Source: Novosphingobium sp. 9 (GTDB taxonomy: Bacteria > Pseudomonadota > Alphaproteobacteria > Sphingomonadales > Sphingomonadaceae). Taken from it: 64,000 nucleotides of DNA. Shown piece by piece: positions 62,275 through 64,000 of this stretch. A model generated the notes under the pieces. It was not told the origin of the DNA, did no database searches, and saw nothing but the letters and a program-made list of their open reading frames with translations. Position 1 is the first letter of the stretch. Each line of letters opens with the position of its first letter. The stretch spans positions 581,501-645,500 of the forward strand of contig NZ_CP022708.1 in assembly GCF_025340265.1 (NCBI RefSeq), written 5' to 3'. A program made the translations under genes and the position numbers.

Positions 62275-63791
62275 TCCGCCTTACCGATGTGCGCAAGGTG
62301 TACCGGACCCGGTTCGGACAGAACGTTGTGCTCGATAATATCGGCTTCGAAATGCACAAGGGCGAGCGCCTTGGCGTGCTGGGCCGGAATGGTGCCGGCA
62401 AGTCGACGATGCTGCGCCTGATCAGTGGCGCCGAGAAGCCTACGGCCGGGCGGATCGAGCGGACGATGTCGGTGTCCTGGCCGCTGGCTTTCGGCGGCGC
62501 CTTCCAGACGATGCTGACGGGCGTCGACAACATTCGCTTTATCAGCCACATCTATGCGCAGGACTTTGAACGCAATCTGGCATTCGTGCAGGATTTTTCG
62601 GAGCTGGGCGCCTATCTGCGCGAACCGGTGCGGACCTATTCCTCCGGTATGCGTGCGCGTCTTGCCTTTGCCATTTCGATGATCATCGAGTTCGACTGTT
62701 TCCTGATCGACGAAATCGGCGCGGTGGGCGATGCGCGGTTCCACGACCGCTGCAATCAGGAATTGTTTGGCAAGCGGGGCGACCGCGCGATGATCATCAT
62801 CTCGCACGATGCCGCTTACGTGCGTGACCATTGCAACCGCTTTGCCGTGCTGCATGGCGGACGGCTGGACCTATATGACGACTTCGAGGACGCCTACAGC
62901 GATTTTCGCGAAAAGATCGGCCTGTCCAACCGGGCGCCGCGTCCTGCGCCCGCAGGAATGTCTCCGGCAGACATGGAGGCCGTCACCAGCACGGACCCGG
63001 TCAAGAGCCTTGCCATCACGCCCAATCGCAATGCGATGATCGAAGTGGCGCAGCATCGCGCGCTGCAGGACGATCGTTTCCGCGCGCTGGTCATGGAAGG
63101 CGACTGGCGCCGCGACGCCAAGGCGTGGGAAGAAGCGGACGAGCGTTATGCCGCGGGCCTGACGCTCCACCCCTACCAACGTTCCTACTGGGTGCAACTC
63201 GGCCACGTCAGCAAGGAGCGCGATCTGTTCGAACGGGCGGAGATCGCCTATCGCACCGCCTGCGCGCTGGGAGAGCCGGTGCAGGATGTCGAAGAGCATC
63301 TTGCCTTCGTTGTCGCGCGTCAGGGCATGGATCTCGATGCCTGTCCGCCCGGCCGCTATCGCAAGGGCGATGTGCCAAGGCAGGCACCTGGTCGGCCTGA
63401 CCTCGAACTGTTTGCCCGGATAGCGTGGCATCTCTCGCCGATCGGCGACGAAGATGCTGCGCGTCTATTGCGGGATCATCCCACGCTCGATCATCTGCTG
63501 GCGGCGATGGTGCGAGACCCGCGTTTCCAGCAGGCCAACGGACCTGTGATGGAGGAACGACCCGATACTGGCGAGGCTGCCGTTCGTGATCCGGCCGATG
63601 TCGACTGGATTCGCGCGATCTGCGTGATTGCGCTGGCGACAACAGATGCAGAACGCATGGCGCAGGTCGCGGCAGGCATTTCCGGCATGCAGGACGCCTG
63701 GCGGCGGCTGACGGCGGCCGGTGCCTTCGAGGACTGGCCTTTCACCCAGATGGCGGTGCGACAGACAAGATTGCCGGAACCCCTTACATGA
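62271..63791 (+). CDS. kpsT: KpsT-like ABC ATPase with a C-terminal helical repeat extension
   Basis: 506 residues. The first ~220 are a normal KpsT: Walker A GRNGAGKSTMLRLI, signature YSSGMRARLAFAI, Walker B CFLIDEIGAVGD. The family is usually about 220-250 residues, so ~270 residues are extra. The extra part holds TPR-like helices (for example EEADERYAAGLTLHPYQRSYWVQLGHV and ERAEIAYRTACALGEP) and a final domain without recognised family. It overlaps the start of the following glycosyltransferase by four bases. The extension may bind the glycan or a partner enzyme. Confidence 0.9.
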   Translation: MIRLTDVRKVYRTRFGQNVVLDNIGFEMHKGERLGVLGRNGAGKSTMLRLISGAEKPTAGRIERTMSVSWPLAFGGAFQTMLTGVDNIRFISHIYAQDFERNLAFVQDFSELGAYLREPVRTYSSGMRARLAFAISMIIEFDCFLIDEIGAVGDARFHDRCNQELFGKRGDRAMIIISHDAAYVRDHCNRFAVLHGGRLDLYDDFEDAYSDFREKIGLSNRAPRPAPAGMSPADMEAVTSTDPVKSLAITPNRNAMIEVAQHRALQDDRFRALVMEGDWRRDAKAWEEADERYAAGLTLHPYQRSYWVQLGHVSKERDLFERAEIAYRTACALGEPVQDVEEHLAFVVARQGMDLDACPPGRYRKGDVPRQAPGRPDLELFARIAWHLSPIGDEDAARLLRDHPTLDHLLAAMVRDPRFQQANGPVMEERPDTGEAAVRDPADVDWIRAICVIALATTDAERMAQVAAGISGMQDAWRRLTAAGAFEDWPFTQMAVRQTRLPEPLT

Positions 63792-64000
63792 CTGCAACTA
63801 ACCGGACCATTCTGATCGACGGCTACAACCTGAGCCTTCAGAAGGGGACAGGCGTGGCCACATATGCCCGCAATCTGAGCAAGGAGATCGGCGCGATCGG
63901 CCATGACGTGGCCGTGCTGTACGGCAGCCGCTCCAGCATGTCGCGCGATGCGCTGCTGCGTGAGGTGTCGTTCTTCGATACCGATGCGCACAGGCAGCCG
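63788..64000 (+). CDS. Glycosyltransferase, 3' end cut by the window
   Basis: Starts with ATG at 63788 overlapping the kpsT stop (ATGA). The visible 71 residues open TILIDGYNLSLQKGTGVATY, which resembles the N-terminus of GT4-type enzymes (the G-x-G-x-A-TY loop that binds the acceptor). The rest is outside the window. Coupling to kpsT makes it a part of the capsule operon. Confidence 0.8.
   Translation, partial: MTATNRTILIDGYNLSLQKGTGVATYARNLSKEIGAIGHDVAVLYGSRSSMSRDALLREVSFFDTDAHRQP

Noticed and set aside
1..64000. tRNA, rRNA, CRISPR arrays, prophage and full insertion sequences
   Set aside because: I looked for cloverleaf-like tRNA ends, spaced repeats and transposase or integrase motifs and saw none; a covariance-model or repeat search would be needed to be certain.

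Overview
The window looks like a chromosomal segment of a GC-rich alphaproteobacterium of the sphingomonad type, most like Novosphingobium, Sphingobium or Sphingomonas. Support comes from the protein families, the TonB-dependent uptake genes, the sphingomonad-style catabolic clusters, a capsule ABC-export locus, and intergenic palindromes. This assignment is by recognition and no search was run. No rRNA, tRNA, CRISPR array, prophage or full insertion sequence was seen.

Layout. 1-2.1 kb: a pirin gene cut by the left edge and a small Hsp70-like ATPase. 2.2-8.7 kb: a complete RND drug-efflux operon (outer-membrane channel, pump, adaptor) with a divergent TetR regulator and a TetR-type operator. 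8.8-23.2 kb: mostly ordinary genes (methyltransferase, short M1 peptidase, MHYT-GGDEF-EAL protein, DUF1345, DUF4403, DedA, FUSC, Gre factor, penicillin-acylase-like hydrolase), with a 264-bp MITE-like element placed just upstream of the DUF4403 gene. 23.2-29.6 kb: an iron/flavin cluster (ApbE, DUF4198, DUF2271 with a flavinylation-type motif, two PepSY membrane proteins, TonB) with a Fur-like palindrome. 29.9-35.6 kb: rlmN, an IalB-like protein, a CDP-diacylglycerol pyrophosphatase and an NlpC/P60-type protein.

36-53.3 kb is a large catabolic island. A minus-strand series (Gfo/Idh/MocA oxidoreductase, sugar isomerase, MFS transporter, GMC oxidoreductase, LysR regulator, FAD monooxygenase, extradiol dioxygenase, C-C hydrolase, cyclase, FAH hydrolase) faces a plus-strand series (TonB-dependent receptor, GH3 glucosidase, TIM-barrel isomerase, DUF6379). 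The last two match the large and small subunits of C-glycoside deglycosidases. I infer that the island takes up aromatic glycosides, removes the sugar including C-linked sugar, and opens the aromatic ring.

53.4-64 kb is a surface-polysaccharide locus: KpsE/KpsM/KpsT export genes, three glycosyltransferases, and an inositol-phosphate module (myo-inositol-phosphate synthase, a CTP:inositol-phosphate cytidylyltransferase-like protein and two CDP-alcohol phosphatidyltransferases). I infer an inositol-phosphate-bearing capsule or a related inositol lipid or phosphodiester.

A caution for all gene calls: six genes carry apparent frameshifts. Each is repaired by adding one base, and five of the six lie in a G/C run of 4-6 bases. 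This points to under-called homopolymers rather than real gene decay.
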